Source of the DNA: Symsagittifera roscoffensis
Taxonomy: Eukaryota > Xenacoelomorpha > Acoela > Convolutidae
Length of the DNA stretch: 64,000 nucleotides
NCBI RefSeq assembly: GCF_963678635.1
Contig: NC_087070.1
Span: forward strand, 12,000,539-12,064,538
Direction: 5' to 3'
Shown here: piece after piece, positions 34,992 to 47,300 of the stretch
Layout: each line of letters begins with the position of its first letter
Position numbering within the stretch: position 1 is the stretch's first letter
Notes under the pieces: generated by a model
Databases searched by the model: none
The model's input: the letters and a program-made list of their open reading frames with translations, nothing else
What the model was told of the DNA's origin: nothing
Position numbers and translations under genes: made by a program

Positions 34992-37900
34992 TCATTTCGC
35001 ACTCTTCGCATTGGAGGTGCCGTCTCCTGAAGTACTGGATACGGCAAACTGCCTCAACAGTTCTTCTTCATCATCGGAGCTAATCACGATCTCCTCCCAA
35101 GCCTTCAGCTGTTCATAGGATCGCATCCATTCTCTTTGCTCCTGCAAACTCTTCGCCTGGTTGGGTAGTGCCTTCACCCTAGATTCCCGGTTCAAACAAA
35201 AGGAGTTGTGTAGGCTCAAGCTCACGTTCTTCGCCAAGTCTTCCTCTAGTATTGATTCCCTCGCTTTGGTATTGTCTCTAGACATTTTACCCACTCTCTT
35301 CCATCCTGTCGTGATCGCATTTCGATGGGTTAACAGGGGTCTCTTGAAAACTTCCGGCCCAATCTCGGCCTGGAACTGTCGATACTCCTCTTGATGCTTT
35401 CTCATGTGATCTTTCGTTGTCATGTATAACCAAGACGTCAGTGTCGCTCGAAACCATGGAAATTACCTCAAGCGGCTCCATACGTGTCTGACTTCCGTTG
35501 GTATGGCGAATACTTTGCATGCAGTCTCAAACAACTCGAGTCTCCTGCTGTAGTCTATCACATATATTGACTCAGCCGTTGGCGTCTTTGCTTCCCGATA
35601 CTTTGTTATATTCTCCTCTATCCATCTCAGAGCCAGCATCGTACTCACTACTAAGAGCGTCACCTTCTGCCGGTGATCCGGTAATCCGATCGACCGAATT
35701 TCTTCCATATCCCACACCAGACAAAGGTTCTTGTGGTCTGGGTACCACACCGTCTGTGCTAAACAGTGGCATGGGCATTCTCCATGGGTGATCTCAATGC
35801 TCCTGAGGTTACGCTCCCCCGAGGCTTCCAAGAGAGGCTCAGGCTCCATCATTTTCTCATGCATCGTGTCGCTCTCTCCCATGTTTGGAGTACCCCCCAC
35901 AGGTTTTCCGATCACGTTTTGTCTCTCGTGATCGCTTGTGTTCTCACTTTCCAACTTCAAAAGCTCTTCTCCCCAGATTTCACTCAAGTCATCTCTCAAC
36001 TCTTTCGGTACTGTCCCTCTGATTTTCCTCAACAACTTGTGCGAGTGATGCGATACCCGAGCCAACCTCACGCAATTGGGCACTGAGAAGGCCTTGTCCA
36101 CCAATATTCTCTGGTTGGATGCTTCCACCATCGCCATGTGCATTGGGTAGTGGCTTCCGCACAAATTGGCCATCATTGACCCTATCAGGGATTTTGCGTT
36201 CAACGGCAGGCCATAAGCTTCGCTCATGGGAAACCCCATTTCTGCCTCGAGACCAACCTTCCAGCTCCGGATATGTTTTTGAGTCACCTGCAACACTCCC
36301 GGCCATGATTCCACGCTCAACGCCGTCACTAAATGGTGTTCAGACTCTAGCCTCTCCAGTGACTGCAGACTACACATTCTCGAGAAGAATCCGAGAGCTG
36401 TCGCTATGTTCACCGTAGTTCTCGCGTAACACTCCGCCACTATTTGTACTTCACTTTTCTCCCTTTCCGTGATGTCTTCAAACCAAGTAACCAGATCTTC
36501 TTTTTGAAAAGACAATATCCTGACACATGATCGTCCATCGCAGGTGTGCTCTCCACTCCCACACGTAGAATCCAGACAGCTACCCTGCTCCATCTTCTTT
36601 GCTGACTCAAGACTGTTCGTCTTTTCGCCTGACTCCTTCATCTGAGGTAAGATCAGTTTGTGCACCACACTCAACTTTGCCAAATCTTCATCTTCCGTTG
36701 GAGCTAACCTCACCCGTTCGGTGGTCTCCTCGATCCGGGAGGTGTTCCTCGTTTTATTCCTCTCCAGTGGATCACTCGCCACTTGCTTCCCCGTGGCCTG
36801 GTGTGTCTTCAAAACCCATTCTTTGCCAACATCCACTTCCCATGTCTGTCCGCTCGTTGAACCTCTCTTCACGTTTATCTTCTGGGGCTTAAAGTCTTCC
36901 TCTGATGTCGAACTGGTGGAAGCCTCTATCTCCCTCTCTACTTCGAGTGGTCTTCTGAGCTCCGTGCTGCTCTTGTATGCCGCCGTCTTGCATCGAGCCA
37001 AAACCATGGGCGCCGTCTCTCTCAAGTTTCCTTCCGAAACAGCATCCACTGAAGGACTACCCAATCCCTCTACTTCTCTCTTCCTCTTGCGAGTCTTCAC
37101 ATCTCTGCTTGAGGGTGTTGTGGCTATCATCACTGATTCGACCTCTCTGTCTACCTCCAACCCCTCCAACTCTTGCCTCCCCCCTGCTCCAGCCTTAAGG
37201 ATATTAGTACTTTTAATCATATTACTAGTCCCAACCTTATCCCCTTTTATATCATCAACTATTTTATCTACAGTTTTTTGTTTCAGAGTAGAGCCGTCCT
37301 CACATTTCTCTTCTCTAGTCTTCGATCGTGAATTCCTCAGCTCTACCAGCTTGTTCAGCAGCTCTTTTCTCGCCTTCTCATCCAGGCCCGTTCCTATCAG
37401 AAGCGGTTCTCCATATTTCACAACTGTGTCCCACAGTTCCTCCTTGAATTTGTCCAGCGTCGTCTCGCTGCCCACTTCTTGATTGAATTCCTTCAAGAAC
37501 TCCTGCCAAGCATCGTCCTTCAGAGACCCCAGGAACATGTCCCTATTTCCCTCAAAAGTATTCTTTTCCCTTTCCTCCGAGCTCAAGAGTATCATCCCCA
37601 TATTGGAGGTCTCGCTTGCCAATGGCAACTCCAGATTCTTCCGGGGGGACGGGGTCAGCGGTGGAGTGGCAGTATCTGCCCAATTCTCCTCGCTCAAGTC
37701 TTTCAACAGCTCTTGAGTGGTGAGCTCCTCCCCTGATGGTCTCGGTTCAGGCGTATTCCCCACTTCCATGTCCTCACCGGCTTCGCTGAGAGTTTCATCC
37801 ATACTCTCTTCTTCTGACTCATTTCTTCTTCTCTCGAGAATTCTTTTGAACCGGTCCTCCACGGGTCCACTCCTCTTGTCTCCAGGTGTATCCACTGACA

Positions 37901-40900
37901 GTGGTGATGGTGTCGCCGGATCCAATCTCTTGTATTCCGTCAGGGCCACGTACAGTTGACCTGCAGCATCCAGTTCTTTTCCCTCCTGTCTCATTTCCAC
38001 CTGTTCTAAGCCATAGGGTGCCCTATACTTTCTTGTTGCAAATTTCATGTCGTCCACCAACGCGACATGCCCCTCCATCATGATCATCCTGCCATCATCC
38101 CATATTGGTAGCATATTCTCTAGTCCCTCCTGCTCAAGAGCTCTCAAGACCTTTCGCACCTCATATCCAGGGGGCTGCGAGCCTCTCATCTTTTTCGCTT
38201 GCGTCGTCCACGAATTTATTTTCGCCTCGCTAGTGTGGAAGTAGACCGCCGCCGTGTAGCCGATGAACAGGGGGTCCCAGCCATCAGTGAAGTATTCCTG
38301 CATTTCCTCCGTTGTCATCCTCGCCATTATGGATGGAACTACCAAGGGACTGTTCATTCCCAAGGTCATCCTCCTGACTATTGGGAACTCAGGCATGGCA
38401 GATGGCAGGATTTCTTTCTCCATTATGGCCTCCAGCTCCCTCTTGACCAGTGCAAAGCTTTCCTTCCAAGCAGGAATCCTCAAGATCTCTCGTCCGTCTG
38501 CCGTCAGTGGGTTCAAGTTCCAGAACTTGGGATACGTTTCGATGGGACCCTCTCGCTTGCCTCCCATTCTACATTGCATCTGCCCCCTGAAGTTGTACAC
38601 TATCAGCTCGGCATCTTTCACTTTTCCAAAGAGTACCGTATTGCTCATTTGTGCTCTAAGCGCCTCCTGCTGACACCAATTGAGCGCCGTCCCATCCAGT
38701 ACGCTGACAAGACTCAAGTGCGTCACAGAGTAACGATACGTTGTTACCAGGGGATCTGGGAATGCGTACGTCACTGCTGGACCGTAAATGCAGGTCACCA
38801 CCTCCTCTAGACCCCGGATTATCCCCATCGGGTCCGACCTCATTGCCAGGCACAGGTCCGTCAACAGAGGCATCCCTCCATTCATCTTCTTCCATTCTTC
38901 TCTCGATGTTGGATTCTTATCTTCACCTGTCATGTGCCGATTCTGCATCATGAGGTATTGCACTAACAACGTCTTCAACCCCGCGGCACACTTGTAGGAG
39001 TAGGTTTCGATGCTCGAGTGGACTTTCCCCATAGACAGGGGCTCCCCATATTCCATCAATCGATGAAACGACACCAATTCCCCATGGGTCAAGAGTACTA
39101 GTGCCAGATACCCATCAACCCGAAGTGTCTCTACTCCTCGACTAAACATGTACGCTGGGCCCATGTTGAACAAGTATCTGGGGTAGACCAGATATAAAGC
39201 CAAGAGCAGGCTGATGGGCATGCCCAGTATCTCCTGCACGAAGGCTCCAAAGATAGTCGCTGTGGTGCCGAACATTCCTGCCATGAATTCTTTCCCCCAG
39301 CAAGGACTCAAGAACTTAAGAATCTCATGATCCCTTCTAGTCTTCAGCTCACCCTCGGCGTGCTCTCTCCAGAACCCTCCAATCGTCACTTCATTGGCGG
39401 CCGAGACAAATCTAGCCAGAGTCATGCCTCTTCCCTCGGCCAGCTCCAGTTGTTTCTCCAGAAAACTCCAGACTTGTTTCACGAGGGGTGGTGCTTCCTC
39501 CCTCGTCTTATCCGTGGCGTTCTCCAGCCTTGGTGTCAAAAATGGCCACCAGCCATTCTCTTGCGTCAGGCGATATTTCATCGACTCTAATTGCTTCTCC
39601 GTGTCGGCCACATTTTTTCTCTCGTTGCTCGGACCTCTAGACTTGCCGGTGGAACTCGTGATCTTCACCTCCATGCTCCGAAACCACAAGCTGTCCGTCA
39701 ATTGGCTTATCGCCGGGTGATTGTCCCCGATGACTGGGCTGAACTTAAGTTGTCTGGCAAAGTTCGATATCTCTAGCAAGAGCACCTCGTCCAATACGAT
39801 CAGGATGTCGGCTAATCCATAAAAGCCCCTCAGTGCATGAGATATGTCCGCCCATGCCGCTGCCAATTCTGACTTGCGGAGCCTCAGGTTCGATGGCTCC
39901 AATTCCCGATTGGGGGCTGCCATTAGAATCCGCCATTCGTTTCCCTCTGCTATTAGGATCAAGACCGCGTACACGAATTGTAGGGCGGGTGGCATATTCG
40001 CGTATCCAGGGGATGTAGTGAACACCACCTTCGTCTTGGATCCAAATCTCGAGACAACATTCTCTTGCACCTCATTCATCGCCGCGAACAACGTCTGAAT
40101 GGCCTCCCACATCTTCTTCGATGTCGGTTCACTGCCCTTCAGCTGCTCAAGAAGTCCCGCCGCGTGCAGGTGATCATTCATTCCTGCAAGCAATAGCAGC
40201 TCAGGCTCACAGGGCATCTCCGACTTTATTGCCACCTTTAGAGTTAACATCTGGTTTAGTTCGGCTCCTGGCAAAGAGTATATCAGAGTCTCCGGCCAGA
40301 ACAACTTAGGAGACGTTCCTTCGAAGTCTGATCCCGCCACAATGACTACCCTCGCAGCAGCTGGATCTGCTCTATCATAAACTGCCAAGGTTTTGGCCAG
40401 CTGGGTGCTCCCACAGGGCTTCCCGTACCTGGGATCTTCCGCCAATTTCGAGCCTTCGTAAGCGGCATCTGGCAATTCCATTCCCTCCGGATTCAGCAGC
40501 TTGTCCACCACCTTCAACTGTGCCGGGGTCGCCAACCTGATCCTGGCGATGCTCGTTCGGTGTTTGGGGGGTTCTGCTATGAGCCCAGGACTCCCCAGCA
40601 GCTTGAGAGGTCTGTAGTTGATGGGTCCCATGATCGCTTTTGTGGGAATTCCGGTAAGGTCCGCGGTCTCCATCAGTTTTGTTCTCGAGAAGTGCGCCTC
40701 ATGAGCTTTCAACCAGTCCACGCAATGATGTCTGTTTAAGTCTTCGTGCGACACTCTTTCAATACCCAGAGTCTCCGCCAATTCCCGCCTGCATTCCAAA
40801 CCTTCCAGGTCCAGTCCTTTCACCTTCTCAGGATATCTCAAGCGGGCGGTCTCCATAGGCCTCTTTTCCCGCTTGCTCTCTGCCACTACCACTGAGGATA

Positions 40901-42854
40901 TCGCCGAGCCTGGAGGTGTTGATGACGTCACCTCCTCCGACTCCATCGGCGTGGCACTCTGCAATCTGGCCTGGTTGCTCCTCGAGCCGTCTCTAGTGTC
41001 GACCCTCGGTCCCAAGCGACCAGACAAGGCCCTTGAGGCAAGGAATGGTGGGTTCGGAGGTGGCCCTAATGTGAATTGGGCTGTCTCTAGCAGATCCGCC
41101 TCTAGCGTGTTTATGTGTCCTTGAAAGACGTCATTCAGCCACTCTGCTCCCCTCGGTCTATCGAAATGGATTCCATCATTGGAGGTGTCCTCAGGGAATC
41201 CCGCTTGCTCCATGCCCTCCGCCACGTCCAACAGTCCGACGGGGAGCACACTCTTCCAGTGGATTTCTCGGATCACCCTGTTCAGGTTCCGCACCTTCTC
41301 GTTCATCTCCAAGGCGTGCTGATCAAACATCATGTTGTAAGGGACAGTACATACTGTCAACAGGATGGGGTCCATCTGGATCCTCAGCTCCTCAAGAAGG
41401 CAGCTCATCTTGTCGTGCAGCCTCGTTATTTTCCTCGCTTCTCCCCTTGATACATCGTTAGTCCCGATCATCAGGGTCACCGTGTACACTTTAGTCATCC
41501 CTAGCATCTCAAGCGTCGCCAACACCTGTGGCGTGGCAGCTCCAGCGAAACTCAAGATTCCTGTCTGCCAGTGCGACTGGATCCGGGTCAACACCCGCAC
41601 CAGGCTGTCCCCTATGATCAGGTGGACCGCACCTTCTGGCACACGGGGTGGCGCAAGATATTCCACCCAGGCTGCATCATGAAAGCAGTCCCTCCTGGCT
41701 TTCTGTTCCGCATTCCAATTCAGCCGATTGTGCCTGTGGTACCTCTTCTCTGTGTTTTTCTTATAACTCGAGATCACGACGCTCCTGACCGGTTGTTCCC
41801 TCCAAGTTGGGGGAAGCCCCGGCCTTGCCGAACTTTCATGACTTCTCTGTCGCAATTTCTCGCCCAGCTCCTTCAGACGCGATGAGCCGCCGCTCACCTG
41901 ACTGTCACTCGAGGTCGAGGTTGGGGTATATCCCGGCAGTGCCACATCCATCAGTGGGCGTATGGGTTGCGTCTCTAGGCTACGCAAGGAGGGCGTTGCT
42001 TCATTAGGTATCCAGACTTCCAATCCCTCACTCATGTGTTCTCGGGCCTCGCGGTCAAGGTTGAACCGTCCTCTTGCCCTGGGGGCTTCATCCACCTCCA
42101 TGCGTGACTCTGGCCTCGAGCTGGTAACCACTCGCTCCTTCGGCCTGGCTCCCTTCTGTGCGTCAAGTTCGCGTTGTCGTTGTTCTATTCTCTCCAACTC
42201 CGACTTCAGTTGTTCACAATTCGCGGCATTCTCCCGCACCCCTAGCTCTTGCTGATGTTCAGCCTTTAGCATCTCAAGCAACCTCAGAGTCTGATCTCGC
42301 TCGTTGACCGCCTGGTCCCTTTCCAGCTGAACCTTCTCCCGATCCAGCTTTGCCTGATCCCGATCGAGGTTCGCCTTATTCCTTTCCTTCTGCGTCTTCT
42401 CGAGCTCTTTCTTTAGAACACCAAGATCCGGATATGCCTCGGTCGTCTGTTGTGCTCGCGTCATCGATAGCACCTTACTCGAGCTCTGGCCTGTAGATCT
42501 TGCTGTTGGCCTAGTTGGTAGTGGGAATTCCCCTGCGCCATATTCGGTATTGTTACTCAGGCCAGGATTCCTTGCCAAGTCAAAACCCCTTACTCCTCCA
42601 TCCACATTCCAAGACAACCATCTGGTCTGTTCTTGGTTTGATATTCCCTCGGTGGTGTAGCCGACCATCAAGACAGCCTCCGTCGCAGACTCCCTGCATT
42701 CACCCTGGTCTTCCAACTGGAGGATGGCATTCAGCATTACCGCCATTCTCTCGTCTATTTGGGTATAATCCAGGTCCCTCAGGCGTCTGTACAGCTCATC
42801 AAGAGTAGGCTTCTTCAGGGCCGCGGGCATGGATTTCCAGAATCTGTCTGCCAT
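34992..42854 (-). CDS. Element C ORF3: giant accessory protein, nearly whole
   Basis: A single open stretch of 2,463 codons starts at MADRFWKSMPAALKK; homology to element B continues downstream to about 34992. Residues 1-120 are a conserved N-terminal segment, 145-240 a strong coiled coil, 410-590 an SGNH/GDSL hydrolase domain, and 835-1063 the GxNDH block. Residues 1064 to about 1650 are a conserved region with hydrophobic helices (ISLLLALYLVYP). An acidic Ser/Glu linker and the Cys/His cluster (near 36515-36580) follow, and then a conserved C-terminal part with HCLAQTVWYP. It shares all these blocks with element B except the B-only module. About one break. Function is unknown beyond the hydrolase fold. 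Confidence 0.88.
36515..36580 (-). other. Cys/His cluster in ORF3 (element C)
   Basis: CLDSTCGSGEHTCDGRSC keeps the C-X4-C-X4-H-X-C-X4-C spacing seen in element B. Inferred metal site. Confidence 0.6.
39666..40352 (-). other. GxNDH block of ORF3 (element C), possible degenerate second SGNH domain
   Basis: Residues 835-1063 show VVIVAGSDF (841-844), LLLAGMNDHLH (891-897), FTTSPGYANMP, LMAAPNRE, LIVLDEVLLLE (D1022) and GDNH (1044-1046). The 50-residue step from GSDF to GMND equals the 49-residue step from GDSL to GTND in the upstream SGNH domain, and a C-terminal Asp-x-His is present in both. Confidence 0.6.
41085..41627 (-). other. SGNH/GDSL hydrolase domain of ORF3 (element C)
   Basis: Residues 410-590 carry all four SGNH blocks: LIIGDSLVRVL (Ser417, block I), FAGAA (Gly438, block II), MIGTNDVSRG (Asn466, block III) and NDGIHFD (Asp560, His563, block V). 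Core strands VTLMIGTND and ILLTVCTVP fit the fold. Length near 180 residues is normal. Enzymes of this fold cleave esters; SGNH esterases are known in ORF1 of CR1-type LINEs and in viral haemagglutinin-esterases. The true substrate cannot be told from sequence. Confidence 0.88.
42135..42422 (-). other. Coiled coil near ORF3 N-terminus (element C)
   Basis: Residues 145-240 are charged heptads (KKELEKTQKERNKANLDRDQ onward), with repeated RDQ/LDRE units. Probably an oligomerisation segment. Element B has a shorter coiled coil in the same place. Confidence 0.75.
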
Positions 42855-43390
42855 TCTTGTGACTTCGGGAAAAATTCAAGTATGTATTAACCAGCTCAAG
42901 AATTACCTTACCGATTCAAGTATGTATTAACCAGCTCAAGAATTACCTTACCGACTCAAGTATTACCCAACTCAAGAATTCTCTAGAAATGTTCCCTTGC
43001 AAATACTTGCTGTAGGTGTCGATTATCGCGAGTTCAATCAAGATTTCTCTTTCTGTCTCTCGCTTGAGTATAGTTGGATTTTCAACTTTGTTTTTCAAAC
43101 TTGATCTGAAAACAGAAACCACATTAAGACTTAACATGTCATGCTCCTAACCTAGAAACCCCCTTTTTACCAGTATGGTTAAAATCTTATCATTTTCATT
43201 CTACTTAAAACAATTCAATTGGAATTTCCTTAAAAGCATGCAGATTCATTTTATGTTTTAGCACCGTTAATTCTTCTAAAATTCAATTGTCATGCCAATC
43301 GCGTCTTAAGATCCCTTTACCTGTGCCGCACCCCAGTACCTAACTCAAGACTCCTCCCTCACGCCCAACTCGAGACCCCGTGTCCCCAAC
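42855..43390 (-). other. Spacer between macro domain and ORF3 (element C)
   Basis: Non-coding and AT-rich. It contains a tandem duplication with a 40-bp unit (42874-42953) plus a partial third copy. It occupies the same place as the 19612-20053 spacer of element B, with no clear sequence match. Confidence 0.55.
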
Positions 43391-44300
43391 TCAGGCGATG
43401 CTCAAGTAGTATTTCTTGTGAAGATACACCATTATCTCAGTTTCCGCGAAGACTACGTGCAGGATAGCGTACAATTCCCTTGAGCTCAGTTTGCCCCTGT
43501 TTGGGTCATACACCGGCATCGAGACCTCCGTTATTCCTCTTTCAATCATGAAGTCTCGTAGTCTTGTTAGTGCCAACATCACGTGTTCGGGATTGATTGT
43601 GTTCCTGTCATTGACCCTCGTCACTAGGAAGCACAGATATTTGCCCGGGACTTGTGCTACTGATGGTGGAAGCGCTGCCATCCCTCCCAGTCCTGGCCTC
43701 TGTCTGAACAGAAACTCCACGTTCTGGTACTCTCTTTTGAAGTCAGCTTCCAATCTTGATTTGAAACTCATGTCCGCCGTGATGCAGATCGCGCTAGTCC
43801 TGTTTGACAGGATGAAGTCGCTATCCGTTATCATGATGTTTTCCGAGTACTCATTGGGTATTTTAAATTTCGTTTTGAAATTCCGACCTATGGTAGGCTC
43901 TGGCTCTTCTTCTTCCAGTTCCAATTCGCTTGTTTCTCTCACTTCCTTGAGCTTCTTTATCATCAAATTTTCGGTGTGGGTAAGTCCTACCCCCACTCCC
44001 CGGACAAAAAAATTTATCGACGTCCCCGTCGATGTTGTCGGGTATGAATTGTCCTGAGGAATGTCCAGTGGCCTGTCTGTTGCCGTCCATCCGAAAAGAG
44101 GTTCCTCTGTCTTAATGTAATTTGCCGCTGATACATCGACTTGTTGAATGCTTTGTCCTTCGCGGCTCTTGTCTTTGACATCGCGCATCCACTCTAGTAT
44201 CCTCAAGTTCGTATTCTCCCTCCTCTCTATCTCACTCTGTTCGAGATCCGTCTCCAGTTCCGGCGTCGAGTAGTCTTCCTGCGGATAGTGTCCACCATCG
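43391..44300 (-). CDS. Element C macro-domain region (OARD1/TARG1-like)
   Basis: The C-terminal 150 or so codons (about 43400-43880) fit the macro fold: NRTSAICITADMSFKSRLEADFKREY, GGMAALPP, KYLCFLVTR, LTRLRDFMIERGITEVSMPVYD and a final ILHVVF-x7-VYLHKKYY. It is clearly homologous to element B's domain and matches the OARD1/TARG1 pattern. In place of the GCGLDRL turn of OARD1, both families have VYDPNRG. In the window it follows integrase with little gap, as if a C-terminal extension of Pol. It may bind ADP-ribose and oppose host ADP-ribosylation, as viral macro domains do (inference). Confidence 0.75.
43974..44033 (-). promoter_or_regulatory. Conserved hairpin plus internal polypurine-tract-like block (element C)
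   Basis: Sense order: hairpin ATCGACG-GGGA-CGTCGAT (44016-44033), a run of seven T, GTCCGGGGAG, GTGGGGGTAGGA, TTACCCACAC. It is the counterpart of 20643-20702 in element B and almost identical to it. Confidence 0.7.
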
Positions 44301-47300
44301 TCAATGACCTGTCATTCCTCATCGGCTTCCAGTTCGCCTGCACTCAGTAGTTCCTCGCCCAATTTGTCTGGCTGTATCTTATCGATCAGGAAGTCATCCC
44401 CGTACCTGTTGTACCTCATGCCGGTGCGTTTACGATTGCCAGTCCTGGTTCCCGGTGGTATCGGTCGATCTGGCTCCATCCACTTCGGCACCTCATCTTG
44501 CTCCGGGTCGTTCCAGTCTTCTTCTACAAATGATCCTGCTTCAGACTCCACTCCTATCTTTTCATTGTCGTCCAAACTCAAGTTCTCATTACCATCATTT
44601 TTCTCTCTGGTGCCTTTTTCATTCACTTCACACGCTGGCTCTACCACCAGGTACTCAAGACCCTCCATATCCTTCGGTATGCACCAATCCTCCGGCGACG
44701 GGACGTGAGGCTTCAGATTTTCATAATGAGCCGCTCGCCCAGTACTCAATCGATAGAACCGTCCTTGTTGATGAACTTCCGTTATCATGAATGGTCCCCT
44801 CCACTTCTTGAGTAGTTTCTTTGTTCCCTTGGGCGGTATGACATTTTGGAAGACCCACACGTATTGGCCCACTTCATATGGCTTCGCTTGTAATATTTTT
44901 TCGTCATATTTTCTGCGTTGCCTCATTTGCGCTTGCGCCGTGTTCCTCCTGCATAGCTCGTTTAACTCCTGTTGTCTCTTGATCGCTTCTTTCACGTATG
45001 CCTGAGGCGACGTCCTTTTCCCTTCGTATTCCGGGTAAAAAAATGTCAGAGGCATTGCTCTCTCCCTGCCCGTCAACATCATGAAGGGACTGATGCCCGT
45101 CGTTGAGTGCTGTGTACTGTTGTAGGCCCCTACTACCTGTGGCAGGTATTTATCCCAATCCGTCATGTATCTTGAGCAGTACACCCTTAACATGTTAACC
45201 AGTGTCCTATTCTGTCTCTCTACCTCTGGCACGGAACCGCTGCTGCAAAATTTGTGAAGTGGTCTATTATAACCAATATCTGGTTATATCCCGACTCCGT
45301 CATGCAGATTTTTTGATGGTCTATCTGCACCACTTCATTGAATTCTGAGCTCTCGACGGACTTGAGTGGAAACTTCATCTTCCTTGGGTCCTTTACCTGG
45401 AGGCATGCCAGGCAGGCATTCACCCATCTCTCGCAAGCTTTTCTCATCCCTGGCCAATCAAACCTGTGAAGTATCCTTTGTTGTACTTTGTCTATCCCCT
45501 GGTGCCCCATCTGGTCGTGTGATCTAAAAAGCACCTCCGTTTGATACAACTGTGGTAGTATGATGAGGTTGTGTTTGTGTAATATCTTCTCCTCATCTTT
45601 CCTCTTGCATGCTACCACCCCATCAGCTGTGTGATAGAGTAAGTCTTTCTTTTCTTTGTAGAACTGGCTCAAGATCTTATAGCTGTCTTCCTCGAGATCC
45701 CCATTCTCCTTGACCCCCGACTGGATCCATTTGGAGAGGTTATTTGTCATTTTGTCATTCTTTTGGGCTCTTATTAGGTCTGACAGCCTATATCTTGCCT
45801 TGACATGCTCCTTTAGCGCCATGATCTGTCCATTCATCTCACCAGGGTTGTGGATGTCATCACTCAGCTTCACGCATATCATCCTTTTCATGATTTTCAT
45901 ATCATCTTCTGGCACCAGATTCGTTCTGACGTTTGAGTTGCATGATAATTCCCTGAATGGCTTCCTTGAAACCGCAATTTTCTCAAGTTCTTCACCACCT
46001 CGTATCTCCTGTACGTCCAGATTGTACGTTCCTGAAGATGGATCCGTCTGTAACTCCCTGTCGTGGTGCCTTGTCTTCTCTTCCGCCAATATCATGCACA
46101 GACTGTCTTGGTTTTCGCTGCTCTCATCCGAGTCTTCATCCCATTCTTCACGCTCCCCGGACAATTTTCCCTCTCCGGTTTCTTCTTCCGTGAACATGGA
46201 ACACTCCCCGGACTCTTGACCTAGTCCCAGGTGTTCAGTATCTTCTTTGAACGTCACTTTCTTTTTCCTAGCCTTGGTATGCTCCAGAATGTTTTCGGGG
46301 TTTTTGTCAACTAGTGACCGCACGACATCTTTGCTGTCAGTGACGCTTCCTCTTGAGGAGTCGGTATTGTTCACTGTTTCTTTTCTCCGAAGTATAGTGA
46401 CTTCCGGTTCCTCTTGACCCTTCTCTTGGATCACGGGCTTGTCATCTGATAGTTTCTCGAGCAACCTCATTAAGTCTTCATCTATCTGTGCAGTTCCTGC
46501 TTCTACCTGGTTAAGATCATAGCCTTTTGCCTTGAGCGTCTCCCTCACGATCTTCGACTTAAGTATTATTTCTATTGGAATCCTTTTGCTCTTCTTCAAG
46601 ATGGTCTTCTCTGGAGGTTCTTTAGGTAATTCAGGATGATCTTCTATCGGTTTGCCTGATTTGTCCAGCCATCTCGTGAGTGGAAGACTGTCGTAGGTTT
46701 CCTTGTCCATGAAGGAGAAGCCATCTTTGATTTCAGGTCTGTCTGCCTCTCTGTGCTCTTGTCTCTCATAGAACTCCGTCTTCTTACTCAAGCTGTCGGC
46801 ATTCTGATGTTTATCTCGTGTTCTATGCTCAATTATCATGTTGTACCCATCCAGTCGAACTATCCACCTCCCAATGTAACTTTGGTCCATTGAGTACGTT
46901 TTCAGCCAGCTCAGTGCTCGATTGTCGACTTGCAACTTGAATGGCTCACTGCCCAGGTATGCCCTGTATTTCTCGACAAAGGTAACCACCGCGAACATCT
47001 CTGCTTTTGGTGCTCCGTACTTCATTTCCGTGTCACTCAGGACTTTGCTCCCGTACGCTATTGGTCTCAAGACTGTCTTCCCATTCCATTCTTGTTCTTG
47101 GTGGAGAATCCCAGAAATCGCGACTACCGACGCATCCGTGTCCAGCACGTACATCCCTTTCTCAGTCGGCATACCCAGTACTGGTGCCTCACATAGCTCT
47201 TTCTTTATTCTCTGGAATGACTCTTCTGCTGCGTTGTTCCACGTGAACTTCTTGCCCTTGTGTCTCATTAATTGTTGCATCGGGTATACCTTGTCTGCAT

